DNA from: Maribacter antarcticus DSM 21422
Lineage (GTDB): Bacteria > Bacteroidota > Bacteroidia > Flavobacteriales > Flavobacteriaceae
DNA length: 64,000 nt
Assembly (NCBI RefSeq): GCF_000621125.1
Contig: NZ_JHZC01000007.1
Coordinates: 62,001-126,000 of the forward strand
Direction: 5' to 3'
Both the position numbers and the translations under genes were made by a program. The notes beneath the pieces were generated by a model. It ran no database searches and was not told the origin of the DNA. It was given only the letters and a program-made list of their open reading frames with translations. The stretch's first letter is position 1. Each line of letters begins with the position of its first letter. Positions 46,267 through 56,050 of the stretch are shown piece after piece.

Positions 46267-48135
46267 TTACCGTCCTAAGAAGACCAAAAGAACGCTTATA
46301 TCGCTAGGGGTGACACCGCTAATTCTTGATGCTTGTGAAATAGTGACAGGTCGGATTGCCGATAACTTTTCTCTTGCTTCATAGGATAGTGATTGTAGCT
46401 TTGAGTAATCAAATCCATCAGGTATTTTAACGTGCTCCAAGCGGAGAAGTTTATCCGCATTCACTTTTTCTTTAGCAATATAGCCCGAATACTTTACCTG
46501 GACTTCGGTTTGTTCTAGCACTTCACTGTCCAGGTCGTTATCAGCTACAAACGACGCAACAGGTGCTAAGCTTAGCATATGTTCCATAGTAACTTTAGGT
46601 CTTGAAAAAGCTTTAAACAATTTATCTGATTGTTTAACCGTGGCGGAACCAACACTTTGTAAGATGGGATTAATATCTTTAGGAAGAACACTGGTTTCTT
46701 TAAAAAAACGCAGAAACGAATCAGATTTGGAAAGTTTTTTCTCCATGCGTTTTAAGCGTTCGTCAGAAGCGATTCCGATTGCGTGCCCCATTGGCGTTAA
46801 TCTAAGATCTGCATTATCTTGGCGTAGTAAGGTTCTGTATTCTGCCCTGGATGTAAACATTCTATAAGGCTCTTCGGTGCCCTTGGTAATAAGGTCATCG
46901 ATTAAAACACCAATATAGGCCTCGTCGCGTTTTAGTATAAACGGCTCTTTTTCGCTTATATTTAGATGCGCATTAATTCCCGCCATAAGACCTTGACAGG
47001 CGGCTTCTTCATAACCGGTTGTACCATTTATCTGTCCAGCGAAGTATAGGTTGTCAATCAGTTTTGTTTCTAAAGTGTGTTTTAGTTGTGTTGGGGGGAA
47101 ATAATCGTACTCTATAGCATATCCTGGTCTAAAGAATTTCACGGATTCAAAACCTACAACTGAACGAAGTGCTTTAAATTGTACATCCTCAGGTAAAGAT
47201 GTTGAAAAACCGTTCACATAAACTTCTACGGTATTCCATCCTTCGGGCTCAATAAACATTTGATGACTGTCTTTGTCAGCAAATCGATGTATTTTATCCT
47301 CAATAGAGGGACAATAGCGCGGGCCTATACTCTGTATTCTTCCGTTGAACATGGGGGACCTATCAAATCCGTCACGGAGCAAGTCGTGAACCACTGCGCT
47401 AGTATGTGTGAGATGACAATCCCGCTGTATTTTTAACAATGACGTCTCGGTATAAGAAAATTTTTCAGGATGTGTGTCCCCTGGTTGTACGATCATTTTA
47501 GAATAATCTAGTGACCGACCGTCAACACGTGGAGGGGTGCCTGTCTTCATTCTACCACTTTCAAAGCCATAACTAGATAGTTGCTCGGTAATTCCTGTTG
47601 CTGCCTTCTCACCTGCTCTACCACCACCAAACTGTTTCTCTCCTATATGGATTAGTCCGTTTAAGAATGTACCGTTTGTCAATACTACTGCCTTGCTTTT
47701 TATATCGATTCCTAATGAGGTTCGTACACCTACAATGGCGCCGCCTTCAACGATTAATCCAGAAACCATCTCTTGATAAAAATCTACGTTTGGCGTACGC
47801 TCTAGCATCAAACGCCATTCCTCAGCAAAGCGCATTCTATCACTCTGCGCACGAGGACTCCACATTGCAGGTCCTTTGGATTTGTTGAGCATTTTAAATT
47901 GAATAGCAGATTTATCCGTAACGATTCCGCTATAGCCACCAAGGGCATCTATCTCCCGAATTATTTGTCCTTTTGCGATACCCCCCATTGCAGGGTTGCA
48001 GGACATCTGACCAATGGATTGTAGGTTCATGGTAACCAGTAAGGTTTTAGAACCCATATTTGCTGCTGCCGCTGCTGCCTCTGCACCAGCGTGACCCCCT
48101 CCTACTACAATAACGTCGTAATTTTCTCCAAACAT
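46267..48135 (-). CDS. mnmG: tRNA uridine-5-carboxymethylaminomethyl modification enzyme MnmG (GidA)
   Basis: 622 residues, standard length. FAD-binding GGGHAGAEAAAAAANMG is at about residues 12-28 (glycines 12, 13, 14 and 17). CNPAMGGIAKG follows near 46-56, TGTFLNGLIHIGEKQFGGGRAGE near 153-175 (key Gly/Arg residues), and the SAD/helical C-terminus near 555-620. With MnmE it modifies U34 of several tRNAs. It starts 5 bases after the ybeY stop, so DUF4175-ybeY-mnmG form a tight operon. Identical parS-like palindromes lie just beyond both ends of the gene. gidA is a common origin-proximal gene in bacteria. Confidence 0.97.
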   Translation of the reverse strand: MFGENYDVIVVGGGHAGAEAAAAAANMGSKTLLVTMNLQSIGQMSCNPAMGGIAKGQIIREIDALGGYSGIVTDKSAIQFKMLNKSKGPAMWSPRAQSDRMRFAEEWRLMLERTPNVDFYQEMVSGLIVEGGAIVGVRTSLGIDIKSKAVVLTNGTFLNGLIHIGEKQFGGGRAGEKAATGITEQLSSYGFESGRMKTGTPPRVDGRSLDYSKMIVQPGDTHPEKFSYTETSLLKIQRDCHLTHTSAVVHDLLRDGFDRSPMFNGRIQSIGPRYCPSIEDKIHRFADKDSHQMFIEPEGWNTVEVYVNGFSTSLPEDVQFKALRSVVGFESVKFFRPGYAIEYDYFPPTQLKHTLETKLIDNLYFAGQINGTTGYEEAACQGLMAGINAHLNISEKEPFILKRDEAYIGVLIDDLITKGTEEPYRMFTSRAEYRTLLRQDNADLRLTPMGHAIGIASDERLKRMEKKLSKSDSFLRFFKETSVLPKDINPILQSVGSATVKQSDKLFKAFSRPKVTMEHMLSLAPVASFVADNDLDSEVLEQTEVQVKYSGYIAKEKVNADKLLRLEHVKIPDGFDYSKLQSLSYEAREKLSAIRPVTISQASRISGVTPSDISVLLVFLGR

Positions 48136-48140
48136 AAGCT

Positions 48141-48560
48141 CTATTGTTCCACGTGGAACATTTTTATTTTTTCATCTTCTTTTGCGCGCATCACAACAAT
48201 GTGCTCCTGCTCCTTGTCTTTGTAGTCCATTAAATGAAGCAACCCGTGCGCCATCACTCGCAGTAATTCGTTTTGCAAGGAAACCTCGAAACTAACGCTG
48301 TTCTCCGAAACCCGTTCAGTCGAAATATAAATATCTCCCGAAAGCACTTTTCCAACCGTATAATCAAAGGTGATGATGTCGGTATAATCATCATGTTGTA
48401 AATAGCTTTGGTTGATAGTAAGCAAGTAGGCGTCGCTACAAAAAATGTAATTTAAATCACCCAAGGCAAATCCTTCAGACATACATACATTGCTTATCCA
48501 AGCAAGGAATTTGCTTTCGTCCTCCAGGTTAAAATCAGTTTCATAATGGAAATCAGTCAT
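48141..48560 (-). CDS. ybeY: Endoribonuclease YbeY (rRNA maturation factor)
   Basis: 139 residues from ATG 48558-48560, overlapping the end of the upstream DUF4175 gene by 8 bases. A TTG three codons earlier is less likely. The metal site appears as MAHGLLHLMDYKDKEQEH, a version of HGxLHLxGYDH in which the last ligands are shifted, as in other flavobacterial YbeY. It processes rRNA ends and takes part in ribosome quality control. The last codons, encoding FHVEQ, are themselves the parS-like palindrome at 48145-48160, so the site is embedded in coding sequence. Confidence 0.92.
   Translation of the reverse strand: MTDFHYETDFNLEDESKFLAWISNVCMSEGFALGDLNYIFCSDAYLLTINQSYLQHDDYTDIITFDYTVGKVLSGDIYISTERVSENSVSFEVSLQNELLRVMAHGLLHLMDYKDKEQEHIVVMRAKEDEKIKMFHVEQ
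48145..48160. other. parS-like centromere site 2 inside the 3' end of ybeY
   Basis: TGTTCCACGTGGAACA, identical to site 1 (46244-46259) and 1901 bases away. It matches the ParB-binding consensus. It lies in the ybeY coding end, where it spells Phe-His-Val-Glu-Gln. Confidence 0.8.
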
Positions 48561-51500
48561 TGCCTTCAAAATAAGCTTTTACCTTGGTCTTAAAATTTTG
48601 GCGCAAAGGTAAGGCTTGTCTATTTAAAATTTCAACCTCATTCCGATAATTCTCTAATAGTGAGGGTTTAGTTGTAATAGGATTTGTGAAGTCTTGTTGG
48701 TTGGCACTACTCTTTCGTTCCGATTTTTTTCCTTGTTTTAATGCTGCGTTTTCCAGTTTTAGAAGCTCGTACTGTAGGGTGTTGGCTTTATTAATAGCAC
48801 GCTGGGTAATGCCGTTCTCCAAGAGGTCATTTTCAAAATCTAACATCTGTCGCACTAGTTTTTCTCCTAGGTTGCGATCACCATTGTTTATCATGTTTTC
48901 GAGTTGTTTCTCTAGTTCTTGACGGATGCGCTGCTGCTCTTGATAAATCTCATAAATTTCCTGTAGTTCTGCTTCTGACATCCCTTGTCTAGAATCACCC
49001 TCATTTCCCTCACCTTTTCCTTTTCCTTCCCCTTTGCCGTTCTCTCCATTTTTACCGCCTTTCCCCTGTCCATCTCCTTCTTTTCCGTTTTGTCCCTGTT
49101 CTCCGTCCTTACCTGCTTTACCGTTTTGTCCATCTTTTCCCTCTTGTCCAGATTCACCTTTCTTTCCTTGTTTCCCTTTCTCGCCTTCTTTACCCATTTT
49201 TTCGCTAAGAGACTGTTGTCCTTTTATAATATCAGGTAGCTGAAACCCATCTTGCCCTTCTCCCTCCCCTTGTCCAGGCTGCATGCTTTGGTTCATGTTT
49301 TCTAACACTTTGGCTAAGAAATCTGCCAAACTATTGGATGCTGTAAGTACATATTTTTGGTAGGATACTCCTTGATACATTTGTCCCTCGGCCATGCTTA
49401 CCAGCGACTTGTCTATATTATAATAAACCTCTGTAATTTGTTCGTTTACGAATTCTGAAAGTTCTGCTTGTCGAAGGGAAAGGCTAAAAAGGCTATCGTC
49501 TACATGTTCAAATAAACCTCTGAGTTCTTTCTGGTCGCGAACGGTTATACCATATTGAGAAACATCTTCTGGATCTTGCACGCTTAATTTATCAAACAGG
49601 GTTTCTTGTTTAAAGGAGAAAACAACTAGGTTGTCTAATATCTGACGTAGCATATCCGCGTCTTCCGCAACTGAAGATCCACCACCACCTCCAGACGAAG
49701 ATTCGCTAAGCACTTCGCTCATTTCCTTCATTTTCTTGGCAGCGGATTTTTGATTTTTCTTGGCACTTGAAGCATTTTGCTCCATCTTCTTCATGTCGGA
49801 AGCCTGTTCGTTTCCTTGGTGTTTCGTTATTTCCAGCAGCGCTTTCTTTTGATTCTCTTTCACGCCTTGTTTGACGTCTTCGCTAACGTTAAGGTCAATT
49901 GGTTTCTTTAAGGCTTCGTTATCCTTTTGTAATTCATCAAGTTCTTCAGCCAATTCATCAAATAGGTTGTTTAGTATCTCTTGCTCCTCTTCAGTGGTGT
50001 TTGGATTAATTTTATCTCCAGCAAGGGCATCCTGCTTGTCTGCTAATTTCTCCAAGTCTTTAGATAGCTGTGCCGCCTTTTCCGTAACATAATACCGTTT
50101 TGTCAACTCTACTAGTTGTTCTAGGCTACGTTGGGAAGTCTTTTGTTTTTTACCTATTTCTTCTAACTTCTTCGTTAGCTCTTCTTTGTTTATTTTGTCT
50201 GCAATCTTGTTCAGCTCCTCTAAAAGTTTTTCGTTTTTACGTGCTTCTAGTTCTTGTCGTTCCAAGCGTTCTTGTAAAAGCTGGTTAAGCTTGTCGTCTG
50301 CATCACTTTTGCTTAGATTTTCTTTAAGTTGCTTACTGAATTTTTGCATGAGCTCTTCTTGCCGTTCTTGCTTTTTAAGAAAATCCTTTACTTGGTTCTT
50401 ATCATTAAAATTTAAGCTGTTCTTTTCTTTCTGTTGGGCGTTCAATTCTTTTAGGGCATCCTTTTGTTCCTTAACCATTTCTAAGGACTTATCCAAGTTG
50501 TTAATTAAGCGCTGTTGAGACTCTAACTCTTTGTCTTTCAGCTGGTTATAATTAAATAACACCTGTCTAAACAGCTGACTCTTAGTGGTTTTACCCATAC
50601 GGAGACCATCATTATCTGTTACCAAAAAGTAAAATTCATAGTTTTTTCCGGCATCAATGGCCAAACCAGACGGGAAGGTGTAGTAGAACTGTTTAAAATT
50701 TCCTTGCGCCTTGCTAATAACAACACGTTTCTTATTTAGCTCTTTTCCTATTTCGTAATACACCAAATCAATAGACGAAACCCCATAATCATCAGCTGCT
50801 TCGCCAGAGTAATATGAAATATTGGGACTAATAGAATCCATAATCTGAACGACGGTAACCGTTGGGTATTCATCTCTTATTACCTTAAAGGTATAATCCA
50901 ATTTTTCATAGTCTGTTACATTTGTGTTTGAGGTAGTTAATTGATACCCCATATCTGCATATACTCGTTTAGAGAGTGCAAACATGTTCTTCTCTTTCGC
51001 AAAGGGTAATACGGTATCCTTTGTAATCAATCTAATTTGTTCTGTATCTTGTCCTGTAATTTTCCAAGTAACTTTTGTCCCTTCGGGCAGTAGGGCATTG
51101 CCTGTGCTTTTTAGGGTTTCGTTGGGTTTGTTTAAATAGGTGGGATACTGCAGATCAATGTTGAAACCCACTATTGCTGGTGCTTTTAAGGCGGTTAATT
51201 GATATTCTTTTGAGCGTACCTTATTCCCTTTAAAACTAAAGATGAATGTGCTTAACGGAGGAGAAAGTGTGTATTGATATTTACCGTTATTTTCTTGTAA
51301 TAGGATATCCTTTCCGTCCAATACAACATATATATTTTCGGGTTTTATAGGCCCCATCGTCCTAACCTGAAACGTAAAAGGGTCACTTTCTATAACGATA
51401 AGGTCTTTTGACAATAGCTCAAATTGAAAAGGAGCCGGGGGTTCGTAGGCCATATCATAGTTGATAACACGCTCATAAGAACTAAAAAAGGAACTCCAAG

Positions 51501-52032
51501 TGCCTGAAAGCCATAGCAGGCCAACAATGACCAGAGGAATTAGGATGTATTTACTATGGCGCAATGCATCTTTATAGGTTATTGCATTGGAAAACGGAAT
51601 TGGACTCAATTGCTCAGAGCGTTGCGCTATGCTGGCAAGCAACAATTCTGATCTTTCTGGATTTTCCACTAAATCTAATAAGTTGTAAAGCTTATCTCCC
51701 ACCTTAGGGAAATGCTTTCCAATGAGCAGTGCCGCATCTTTTGGTGTAATTCCTTTTCTTAGTTTGAACAGATAAAACAGCGGAGTAAGAATGTAAGTGA
51801 AGAGCAAAAAAATTTCGGTAGCCAAAAAAAGAAAAAATAGAATCAATCGCCCTGTGGAATTCAACCAAAGTGCATATTCTATACCCATGACCGCTAAAAA
51901 GAAAAGAAGCCCAAAAGCGAGGAATAACAAGACACCCTTGATTAGTTTTTGAGTATAATGCTTTCGGATGAACTCGTTAAGCTTATCCAGTATGCTATTG
52001 TAAATGCGCAATTTGAAGTATTTTAATACCAA
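48553..52032 (-). CDS. Giant DUF4175 membrane protein with coiled coil and collagen-like tract
   Basis: About 1159 residues. Two or three membrane helices at the N-terminus (about 30-110) and one near 160-180 are followed by beta-rich domains (about 190-495), a long charged coiled coil (about 495-770) and a glycine-rich collagen-like Gly-x-x segment (about 945-1012; GKDGEQGQNGKEGDGQ is typical). A glutamate-rich helix region and a basic tail close it. There is no ATG near the start; TTG at 52030-52032 or the TTG seven codons later are the options. DUF4175 proteins are conserved in Bacteroidota beside ybeY-mnmG, without established function. Its 3' end overlaps ybeY, so translation is coupled. 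Confidence 0.85.
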   Translation of the reverse strand: MVLKYFKLRIYNSILDKLNEFIRKHYTQKLIKGVLLFLAFGLLFFLAVMGIEYALWLNSTGRLILFFLFLATEIFLLFTYILTPLFYLFKLRKGITPKDAALLIGKHFPKVGDKLYNLLDLVENPERSELLLASIAQRSEQLSPIPFSNAITYKDALRHSKYILIPLVIVGLLWLSGTWSSFFSSYERVINYDMAYEPPAPFQFELLSKDLIVIESDPFTFQVRTMGPIKPENIYVVLDGKDILLQENNGKYQYTLSPPLSTFIFSFKGNKVRSKEYQLTALKAPAIVGFNIDLQYPTYLNKPNETLKSTGNALLPEGTKVTWKITGQDTEQIRLITKDTVLPFAKEKNMFALSKRVYADMGYQLTTSNTNVTDYEKLDYTFKVIRDEYPTVTVVQIMDSISPNISYYSGEAADDYGVSSIDLVYYEIGKELNKKRVVISKAQGNFKQFYYTFPSGLAIDAGKNYEFYFLVTDNDGLRMGKTTKSQLFRQVLFNYNQLKDKELESQQRLINNLDKSLEMVKEQKDALKELNAQQKEKNSLNFNDKNQVKDFLKKQERQEELMQKFSKQLKENLSKSDADDKLNQLLQERLERQELEARKNEKLLEELNKIADKINKEELTKKLEEIGKKQKTSQRSLEQLVELTKRYYVTEKAAQLSKDLEKLADKQDALAGDKINPNTTEEEQEILNNLFDELAEELDELQKDNEALKKPIDLNVSEDVKQGVKENQKKALLEITKHQGNEQASDMKKMEQNASSAKKNQKSAAKKMKEMSEVLSESSSGGGGGSSVAEDADMLRQILDNLVVFSFKQETLFDKLSVQDPEDVSQYGITVRDQKELRGLFEHVDDSLFSLSLRQAELSEFVNEQITEVYYNIDKSLVSMAEGQMYQGVSYQKYVLTASNSLADFLAKVLENMNQSMQPGQGEGEGQDGFQLPDIIKGQQSLSEKMGKEGEKGKQGKKGESGQEGKDGQNGKAGKDGEQGQNGKEGDGQGKGGKNGENGKGEGKGKGEGNEGDSRQGMSEAELQEIYEIYQEQQRIRQELEKQLENMINNGDRNLGEKLVRQMLDFENDLLENGITQRAINKANTLQYELLKLENAALKQGKKSERKSSANQQDFTNPITTKPSLLENYRNEVEILNRQALPLRQNFKTKVKAYFEGND

Positions 52033-52083
52033 GATACCTCTTATTGAATTTTTCGATTAGAAAAATTTGTTAAAAGCTACCAT

Positions 52084-53102
52084 ATGAAGGATTTAAAATA
52101 CTTTGCCGTGTTGACATTACCTATCTCTGTAATTATTAGTTTCTATTTTAAAGAACATTGGAATTTCTTTACGCCGTTCTATGCTTTTGTAATTGTTCCA
52201 ATTCTAGAACCACTGTTGCCCCAAAACGCCAGCAATTTACAAGGGGAAGATTGCTAGGAAATAAATAAAAGCAAACTTTTTGATTGGATGCTATATTTCA
52301 ATATACCCTTAGTATTCGGTCTTTTTGGCTAGTTACTTTATCTACGGATACTTATAAACGCTTCGAATTAGAAAGCATGGGGCTTTCCATCGGAATTGTT
52401 TTGGGCACCAATGGGATAAACGTAGCGCATGAATTGGGTCACCGCCAGAACAAGCTGCAACGAACGCTTGCTAAAATCTTAGTATTGCCCTCTCATTATA
52501 TGCACTTTTATATTGAGTATGATTTTGGACAACATGCCAACGCCGCAACTCCTGAAGACCTAGCTACAGCAAGGCTTAACCAATCGGTATACTCTTTTGT
52601 GATAACGGCTACAATACGGTAATATGGTAGTGTTTGGAAATTACAAGCTCAATTATTAAAGCACAAGGGGCTACCCTTTATACCTATAAAGCACTTCATG
52701 TCTTGGCACGCTATATTTCAGTCACTTTACCTTGTTGCGGTATTCAAGATGTTTGGCTCCTTGGGGTTGCTGGTTGCATTTTGTTCTGGGGCCGTTGGGT
52801 TCTTGATGTTGGAAACAGTCAATAACATAGCACATTACGGCGCTTTGCGTATGTAATTACTCTCTGGCTCTTATGAAAGAGTGTGCGAAGTACATTATTG
52901 GAAGCATTGTATTGTACGAGTTAACCCGCCACGATGACCATTATTTAAAATCTTCCAAAAAATATCAGGTGCTGTATCATCATGACATCTCCTCACAAAT
53001 GCCCTACGGTTATCCAACACCTATGGTATTGTTTTTATACCCTCTTTATGGTTTAAATTAATAACCCCACGTATTCCAAAAGATATGGTGTTGAATAGCT
53101 AG
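52084..53102 (+). pseudogene. Broken alkane 1-monooxygenase (AlkB-type membrane di-iron hydroxylase)
   Basis: Pieces across three frames match AlkB in order. They are an N-terminal membrane part (FAVLTLPISVIISFYF), the HELGH box in NVAHELGHRQNKLQRTLAK, ATARLNQSVYSF, ETVNNIAHYGALRM, and the C-terminal YELTRHDDHYLKSSKKYQ and PRIPKDM. In-frame TAGs occur at 52255-52257 and 52330-52332, then TAA at 52620-52622 and several frame changes. Iron-ligand histidines are also mutated: the second box reads YDFGQHANAAT where active AlkB has a histidine-rich HNFGHH-type box. So the protein would be dead even if the frame were repaired. Alkane oxidation by this copy has been lost. Confidence 0.9.
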
Positions 53103-53168
53103 TACTGTTGTTGACGCTCTTTGCTCTTGTCTGATTACCCCACGCTTTTCTACTCCTAGTGCATACAC

Positions 53169-53176
53169 TATCTTTG
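53169..53176 (+). promoter_or_regulatory. Predicted -7 element before gltX
   Basis: TATCTTTG followed by C, an exact TAnnTTTG match, 17 bases before the gltX start. CTTTTC lies 19 bases upstream in the -33 position but lacks the final G. The same string precedes lepA. Confidence 0.5.
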
Positions 53177-53193
53177 CATTTTAATTATTAGCT

Positions 53194-54708
53194 ATGAGTA
53201 AGAAAGTTCGTGTTCGTTTTGCGCCGAGTCCAACGGGACCCCTCCACATTGGGGGCGTTCGTACGGCATTGTTTAATTATTTGTTCGCAAAGAAACATGG
53301 CGGCGATTTCATACTACGGATAGAAGACACTGATCAGAACCGATATGTGGAAGGCGCCGAAAAGTATATCATAGATGCCTTGAATTGGTGTGGGATTCCG
53401 TTTGACGAAAGCCCCGAAAAGCCTAAAGACAAATTTGGTCCGTACCGTCAAAGTGAAAGGAAGGAACTATATAAGGTGTATGCCGACGAACTGATTGAAA
53501 AAGGAAAAGCGTATTATGCGTTTGACACCACAGAAATACTCGATTTTCATAGGAAAGACCATGAAGTAAAAGGAAAAACGTTTATTTATAATTGGCATAA
53601 CCGATTGAAGTTGGACAATTCTCTGTCTTTAATGCCTGAGGAAGTCGAAAAACGCTTGGCTTCTGGAGTAGATTATGTAATCCGCTTCCTTACGAAGCCA
53701 GATGAGAAAGTACCCCTGAATGACATCATTAGAGGGAAGATGGAAATTGACTCCAATGTTTTGGACGATAAAGTCTTGTTCAAGAGTGATGGCATGCCAA
53801 CGTACCATTTGGCGAATATTGTAGATGACCATTTAATGGAAATCTCCCACGTTATCCGTGGTGAAGAATGGCTTCCATCTTTAGCGCTTCACCAACAATT
53901 GTATGATGCCTTCGGTTGGGATGCACCTGAGTTCGCACATCTTCCTTTAATAATGAAACCTGTAGGGAAAGGAAAACTGAGTAAGCGCGATGGCGAAAAA
54001 GGTGGGTTTCCCGTATTTCCACTTTCCTGGAATGAATCTGTAGGCTATAAAGAAACAGGCTATTTTCCAGAGGCTGTAGTTAACTTTTTGGCACTTTTGG
54101 GGTGGAACCCAGGAACAGAACAAGAACTATTTAGTTTAACAGAACTAATAGAAACCTTTTCCCTTGAGCGCGTAAACAAGTCGGGGGCCCGGTTTGACCC
54201 CGACAAGACCAAATGGTATAATGAGCAATATATGCAGTCTCGAAATGACGCAGAATTGGCAAGTAGATTTTTAACAGAGCTTCAGGAATATTCAGATGTA
54301 AAAGAACGTAGTCGGACCCCCGAGTATGTTGCTCAAGTTGTTAGCTTGATTAAGGAGCGCGCCACGTTTGTTTCTGATTTTTGGCCACTGAGTGATTATT
54401 TCTTTGTTTCCCCTTCGAAATACAATGAAAAGGCTACTAAAAAGCAATGGAAAGAAGGAACAGCTGATATTATGAATCAATTGTTGGAGGTTTTAATAAC
54501 CCAAACCGACTTTACGTCTGAAACGTTGGAAACCAATGTAAAATCTTGGATAAACGAAAAGGAGCTTGCGTTCGGTAAAGTAATGCCACCCTTGCGACTA
54601 GTACTTGTAGGCGATATGAAAGGCCCGCATATTTTTGATATTATAGGCATAATTGGCAAAGAAGAAACGGTGTCTCGAATAGAAAGAGCGATAGCTGTTT
54701 TAGGGTGA
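53194..54708 (+). CDS. gltX: Glutamyl-tRNA synthetase
   Basis: 504 residues, class I synthetase. The HIGH motif is SPTGPLHIGGVRTALFNYL (residues about 11-29), and the KMSKS loop reads GKLSKRDGEKGG near 255-266. The anticodon-binding helical C-terminus is complete. It charges tRNA-Glu in the cytoplasm. The gene is monocistronic: it lies between a dead alkB on the same strand and a decayed minus-strand gene. Intact coding amid decayed neighbours shows the stop codons next door are not a general sequence-quality problem. Confidence 0.97.
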   Translation: MSKKVRVRFAPSPTGPLHIGGVRTALFNYLFAKKHGGDFILRIEDTDQNRYVEGAEKYIIDALNWCGIPFDESPEKPKDKFGPYRQSERKELYKVYADELIEKGKAYYAFDTTEILDFHRKDHEVKGKTFIYNWHNRLKLDNSLSLMPEEVEKRLASGVDYVIRFLTKPDEKVPLNDIIRGKMEIDSNVLDDKVLFKSDGMPTYHLANIVDDHLMEISHVIRGEEWLPSLALHQQLYDAFGWDAPEFAHLPLIMKPVGKGKLSKRDGEKGGFPVFPLSWNESVGYKETGYFPEAVVNFLALLGWNPGTEQELFSLTELIETFSLERVNKSGARFDPDKTKWYNEQYMQSRNDAELASRFLTELQEYSDVKERSRTPEYVAQVVSLIKERATFVSDFWPLSDYFFVSPSKYNEKATKKQWKEGTADIMNQLLEVLITQTDFTSETLETNVKSWINEKELAFGKVMPPLRLVLVGDMKGPHIFDIIGIIGKEETVSRIERAIAVLG

Positions 54709-54979
54709 TTAACTTAAGGGTTGCTAGGGAGGGAAGGGGTTAAACTGGCACTACGTATAACTGTTTGGTACAGTATGCTGCAGACCATTCTTGATGCTAT
54801 TTTACAACGAATGGAAATTCATAATATATCAGTTCAAGTGCAACACTGAAAGCGCTTTTGTTACGAAAACTCTTTGGAGCGAAATTACTTTTTGATACTC
54901 TCTATCTACGCTGTTAAAGGCAGCACTACTCTTTGAAAAACTAAGCGCCAAGTGGCTTAAAATGAATAACGGTTAGCAT

Positions 54980-56044
54980 CATTCACCAGAAAAGCACCTT
55001 AAAACATGTCGCATCATCTAGCTTGTTTTCTGCCAATGTAGCGTAAAACCTATCTAGTAGCTAGGATGCAGAACTACATGGGGTATGCATAATTCTTTTG
55101 ATATGTTTAGCGGTTTATTCATTAGCATTTTTTCTAATGTTTTCAAGAACTGCGAATTACTCTTTTGCAACAGCCCCATTACGCCACAAAGAAGTAGCTA
55201 CAGCAAAGCCTTTTAGCGCAAAATAAGCAGCAGTAGGTTCTGTGCGCTCATAATGCTAGTCGCATATCAAAATATCTTTGGGAATTGTATCAATAGCATG
55301 GTGTGTATTGCTTATGTTAACTTCCCACATGCCAAGTCCGGTAGTTTACCCATTCAATAAACGGCCACCCCAATATCTATAGTTTTTTATCTGCTTGTGC
55401 CAAGAGGTTTCTGATTTTCGTGGGTTCTCCCGCGAACAGCTTATCTTTATCCTTGCCGTTACAACGAGGGCATTCCTCTTCTCCAAAGTAAAAAACCTCA
55501 TTCATTCCGGCATGGAAGTTATTTGCTTTAAATACTAGTGTTATTTCATCTACCAAATCAAAAATTATCTCATGTGCTTCTGAGGGCAAGGACAGTTGCT
55601 CTTGCAATAAAGACCACCTTCATTTGGCCACTCCTATTTTTCTGGTAGCTGAACACTAGATGTTTTATCAAATTTCGGATACACTTGTAGTCATATTTTC
55701 AAATCTTAGTGCCAGGATTGATTGCCTAACAAATTGATGTGTCACAAAATGCTAATGCCATGCTCTTGGCATGCAGCCACTAGCTTATTAACATCATATT
55801 GAGAAGGGCTATTTTCTCATACCAATTCTGGGTAGGGTGTATATTGATAGTTATAACCTACCGGCAACACCAATGTGTTAATTGCTCTTGGAGCTAATGC
55901 TACATCTATAAATTTTACAAACCGGTCTACGTTTTCCTTAACTGGAACGGACATTGCTAGACCCCTTAACGGCAAAGTATCATTCTGTGCACTGGTGAAA
56001 AATCAAATAGAGAAGGAGGCAATGCTAAAAAGTAAATTTTTCAT
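54980..56044 (-). pseudogene. Remnant of a GH20-like glycosyl hydrolase
   Basis: Starts with an ATG at 56044 and a signal-like segment (KNLLFSIASFSI, then TGA). Reading on in the same frame gives GLAMSVPVKENVDRFVKFI and APRAINTLVLPVGYNYQYT with five more in-frame stops. After a frameshift near 55605 comes the best-preserved piece (55377-55607): EAHEIIFDLVDEITLVF, then FHAGMNEVFYFGEEECPRCNG. Intact relatives have an Asp-Glu pair (GMDEV) where this has Asn-Glu. Fragments such as IDTIPKDILICD and YFALKGFAVAT run on to about 54980. It is in line, 6 bases after the broken DUF5009 gene. The 3' limit is approximate. Confidence 0.75.
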
Positions 56045-56050
56045 TTCAGT

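Noticed and set aside
48985-49243. Plus-strand frames opposite the glycine-rich tract
   Set aside because: They are antisense shadows of the repetitive Gly-x-x coding sequence and consist of proline/serine/phenylalanine-rich low complexity.
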